The notes beneath the pieces were generated by a model. That model worked only from the letters and a program-made list of their open reading frames with translations, was not told the origin of the DNA and made no database searches. The position numbers and the translations under genes are program-made. From Arcicella rigui (GTDB taxonomy: Bacteria > Bacteroidota > Bacteroidia > Cytophagales > Spirosomataceae), in the NCBI RefSeq assembly GCF_034929435.1, contig NZ_JAYFUM010000006.1, forward strand, positions 124,001 through 188,000: 64,000 nt of DNA, in the 5' to 3' direction. Numbering within the stretch: position 1 is the stretch's first letter; each line of letters opens with the position of its first letter. Below are positions 61,531 through 64,000 of this stretch, in pieces.

Positions 61531-63156
61531 TTATTTTACTGGACAGCCTTTGTTTTCTTTTGGTCCGGGAACATCAGGACAAGCATCTTTAGAATCAATT
61601 ACTCCATCATTGTCTCTATCAGGACATCCTCTATTGATTGGCAAGCCTTTTTCATCAGGGCATCTATCACTATCGTCTTCAATTCCATCACCATCTCTAT
61701 CAGGACATCCACCTGTTTTTTTAGTACCAGGTTTATCTGGACAAGCATCATCTTTATCTGGTATTCCATCATTATCTCTATCAGGGCAACCGTCAAACTC
61801 AAATAACCCAGCCTCTTTTATACACTTATCTCTCATGTCAGAAACCCCGTCTTTATCCATATCTTTGATTTTTTTTGCACGTCCTGAAATTGAAATTCCT
61901 GCATAAAAAGTTGGTTTAGCTCCACTTGATTGGTCGAAAAGAAAATTTATCCCTTCTGTACCAAAAAACAATGAACCTAATCTAAAGTGAATACCTGCAG
62001 CCCATTTTTTTGCATCAACATTATATGTTAATGGTACTCCAAAACTTCCATTAGTAGTTTCTGTTCTTATTCCAAAAGATAAAGTTGTCGGCTGTGCATA
62101 AGTACTTTTGGCTGAGTTTCTATACAAAGCATTGAAATACCATGTTTTACCTAAGTAAGTATCAATGTTTAATACGAAAGTCGAAGGTAGTTTTGCTTGC
62201 TCTAATTGTAGCGTATCGTTTGCAGTAACTGGTGTGAAGTTCGTTTGTAGCTTGTTGTCAAAATTTGACCCTACTAAGTACCCACCATTAAGGATTGCTT
62301 TATCCATTTCTCCACTACTTAAAATCTTTGTTTTAGCAAAACGGTAACCTCCAAGGTCTAATAAAGACATAGCCACTCTAACTCTATACTTGTTTGTAGT
62401 AACATCCGAGCGATTTTTTCCATCCATTTTATAAGTATAGTGTTGATAATCTGGTCTGAACTCGTAAGTTATCCCTAAATCAAAGCCAGTCCCATCTCCT
62501 CCAAGGTTTTTATACAAATCTTGAGAATTAAAATTATTATCAGGATTTATTCTATAGCCTTGATATTCAATTTTTGTAGAGTCTGCATTAAAAATGTGTG
62601 TTTGATTTTCAAACGTTTTATAAAACTTTACAGCTACACCTGCTTTAATTGAATGTTGATTTTGAGTATAAATTGGTAAAGCATAACCAAAGCTAAAATC
62701 CCTTAATGACGTTGCATTAAAGGTTTGGTTTTGGAAATTATTTCCAAAAATAGTTGAGTCTTGAACATTATTAAAAATACTCCTTAACAGTGGATTATCA
62801 TTTTGCCAGGCTCTCAACCTACTTCCAAAAAAGAAAGCGTGGTTATTGGGCAACTGAATCATCAAGCCAAGACTTGAAATATCGCTGAAACTTGTCCCGT
62901 AAGATTTTCCGTTGAAATCTTGTAAGAATAAATCTGTATTTGGACTTTGCGTTGTATTCAAACTTTGATCTGTACCAAGCCAAAAACCAGAAAGTAAATG
63001 TAACTGCCAGCCCAGTCTTGAATCAGCAATACTTGATGGGTTTAATTGAGCTTCTCTTACTCCCGCATTGTTATTAATTTGCCAAATTCCCGAATCTTGA
63101 GCTTTTAAAGTAAGATTTGATATTACAATAAAGAGTGTTAGTAAAAGTTTTTTCAT
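61531..63156 (-). CDS. DUF5723-like outer-membrane protein with thrombospondin type 3 repeats
   Basis: A 541-residue exported protein (signal peptide ending LKAQ). Residues about 20-430 are barrel-like with alternating strands and resemble DUF5723/PorV-type proteins (WQINNNAGVREAQLNPSSIA, SFGIRTETTNGSFG). The C-terminal ~105 residues hold four calcium-binding thrombospondin type 3 repeats (DKDGVSD, DRDNDGIPDKDDACPD, DRDGDGIEDDSDRCPD, DRDNDGVIDSKDACPD). In many relatives an OmpA peptidoglycan-binding domain follows; here the protein ends at GCPVK. It is probably co-transcribed with the PD40 gene and perhaps with the Sel1 gene upstream. Confidence 0.82.
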   Translation of the reverse strand: MKKLLLTLFIVISNLTLKAQDSGIWQINNNAGVREAQLNPSSIADSRLGWQLHLLSGFWLGTDQSLNTTQSPNTDLFLQDFNGKSYGTSFSDISSLGLMIQLPNNHAFFFGSRLRAWQNDNPLLRSIFNNVQDSTIFGNNFQNQTFNATSLRDFSFGYALPIYTQNQHSIKAGVAVKFYKTFENQTHIFNADSTKIEYQGYRINPDNNFNSQDLYKNLGGDGTGFDLGITYEFRPDYQHYTYKMDGKNRSDVTTNKYRVRVAMSLLDLGGYRFAKTKILSSGEMDKAILNGGYLVGSNFDNKLQTNFTPVTANDTLQLEQAKLPSTFVLNIDTYLGKTWYFNALYRNSAKSTYAQPTTLSFGIRTETTNGSFGVPLTYNVDAKKWAAGIHFRLGSLFFGTEGINFLFDQSSGAKPTFYAGISISGRAKKIKDMDKDGVSDMRDKCIKEAGLFEFDGCPDRDNDGIPDKDDACPDKPGTKKTGGCPDRDGDGIEDDSDRCPDEKGLPINRGCPDRDNDGVIDSKDACPDVPGPKENKGCPVK

Positions 63157-63214
63157 GATGTATTTATTGAATTGTTTATGTAATTTGATTTAAAGCATTA
63201 GCATAAAATGTTCT

Positions 63215-64000
63215 TTACCACTTTAATCCAAATCTTGCTAATGCTCTTTGAGCTCCTAAAATGTCCTGTTTAGCAGCCTTTTTATAATATTCATTTGCGA
63301 TTTTCATATCTCTTACTGTTCCTTTACCATTTTCATGAAGAATAGCTAAATTGTATAAAGCCAGTCCGAAATCTTGCTTTGCGGCCTTTTCATACCAATT
63401 GATCGCTTCACGATAATTAGGGCTTAACGGGAATTTTTTACTCTCATACTGTACTCCCAAATTAAATTGAGCAATTGCATTTCCTTGATTAGCCGCTTTC
63501 TGATACCAAGTAGTAGCCAAATCTTGGTTTTTAGCAACATTTCTTCCAACTTCATAGAGATAGCCTAAATTTATTTGAGCCCCAATATGTCCTTGCTCTG
63601 CCGCATTCGCATAAAGCGTAAATTCTTCTTGACCATCACTCAAAGAAACATTCAGCCTTGCAAGATTATACTGTCCATCAGCATCAGCTTGTTCAGCAGC
63701 TTTGCGATACCATTTTGAGGCTTCTCTAATATCTTTTGTAGTACCCAAACCATTTTCATATAAGTAACCCACATTTACTTGTCCATCAGAATCACCATTT
63801 TCGGCGGCTTTCAAATACCAATTAAATGCCTCTGTGTAGCTTTGATTTACGCCAAGTCCTTTTTCATATAGAAAACCTAAGTTGAATTGAGCCAGAGCTA
63901 AATTTTGATTTGCCGCTTTTTTGTACCACTCGGCCGCTGATTTATAGTCAGCCACTGTACCTAAACCTCTTTCATACATAATTCCAAGATTGTACGCAGC
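63215..64000 (-). CDS. Sel1-like (TPR) repeat protein, N-terminus beyond window
   Basis: The frame is open to the right edge and reads AAYNLGIMYERGLGTV through the boundary, so the start is outside. At least seven Sel1-type repeats of about 36 residues are visible, with cores such as AEWYKKAANQNLALAQFNLG, FLYEKGLG and AIAQFNLGVQYE. Such repeats form protein-binding solenoids, often in periplasmic or signalling scaffolds. No other domain is visible in the part present. It lies about 60 bases upstream of the DUF5723-like gene. Confidence 0.88.
   Translation of the reverse strand, partial: AAYNLGIMYERGLGTVADYKSAAEWYKKAANQNLALAQFNLGFLYEKGLGVNQSYTEAFNWYLKAAENGDSDGQVNVGYLYENGLGTTKDIREASKWYRKAAEQADADGQYNLARLNVSLSDGQEEFTLYANAAEQGHIGAQINLGYLYEVGRNVAKNQDLATTWYQKAANQGNAIAQFNLGVQYESKKFPLSPNYREAINWYEKAAKQDFGLALYNLAILHENGKGTVRDMKIANEYYKKAAKQDILGAQRALARFGLKW

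Noticed and set aside
1..64000. tRNA, rRNA or transposase genes
   Set aside because: No clover-leaf, rRNA signature or DDE/serine/tyrosine recombinase motif was recognised by eye; a tRNAscan and an IS search would settle this.

Overview
The window looks like chromosome of an AT-rich member of the Bacteroidota, most likely the Cytophagales (Emticicia/Arcicella/Runella-type). It has a SusC/SusD pair with a hybrid two-component sensor, other Bacteroidota-typical families, few Shine-Dalgarno-like sites, and lipoboxes on many exported proteins. No rRNA, tRNA, CRISPR array, transposase or integrase was recognised. The genus is inference.

Layout. (1) 1-9.0 kb: aromatic and carboxylic acid catabolism. 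It holds the 3' end of a 4-hydroxybenzoate 3-monooxygenase, two fused-subunit CoA-transferases, an acyl (probably malonyl)-CoA synthetase, the MadL/MadM malonate transporter and a 3-oxoadipyl-CoA-type thiolase. A solitary DUF4143 ATPase interrupts the order. (2) 9.0-13.6 kb: a repeat-rich accessory stretch with a RES-like protein, a DUF2251 protein, PhzF, a secreted unknown and a broken M23 peptidase fragment. (3) 13.7-16.8 kb: NAD salvage (pnuC overlapping nadR), then a DUF1801 protein overlapping an AlkZ-like glycosylase. (4) 17-27 kb: a seven-repeat lipoprotein, a serine hydrolase/LacI/aldo-keto reductase group with a candidate operator, copper handling (CopZ-like, CopA), an M48 peptidase and a haem-binding protein. 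(5) 27.4-35.7 kb: two very large paralogous multi-PAS histidine kinases without membrane segments. (6) 35.8-39.7 kb: an alditol-oxidase-like flavoprotein, an AAHS-type MFS transporter and a zinc alcohol dehydrogenase. (7) 39.7-44.4 kb: the most unusual part. A structured ~330 bp repeat (here called R) occurs twice as direct copies flanking an ATPase gene and three tandem ~275 bp repeats. Its 3' part also lies upstream of the RES-like gene and of kptA. One copy abuts a truncated kinase gene. (8) 44.5-50 kb: secreted unknowns, a rhomboid protease, an alpha/beta hydrolase and a Crp-family regulator. (9) 50.1-59.9 kb (minus strand): a fructan utilisation locus with SusD, SusC, a hybrid sensor with a sugar-binding domain, and a GH32 fructanase. 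Shared ATGTTACA motifs lie upstream of susC and GH32. (10) 60.2-64 kb (minus strand): a PD40-repeat protein, a DUF5723-like barrel with thrombospondin type 3 repeats, and a Sel1-repeat protein running off the edge.

The best candidate for something undescribed is the R-repeat family with its attached genes (RES-like, ATPase, small tyrosine phosphatase, KptA). Each repeat copy stands immediately upstream of one accessory gene, which suggests cassette-like spread or a shared control element. Nested covarying hairpins at 9.1-9.4 kb are a second candidate.
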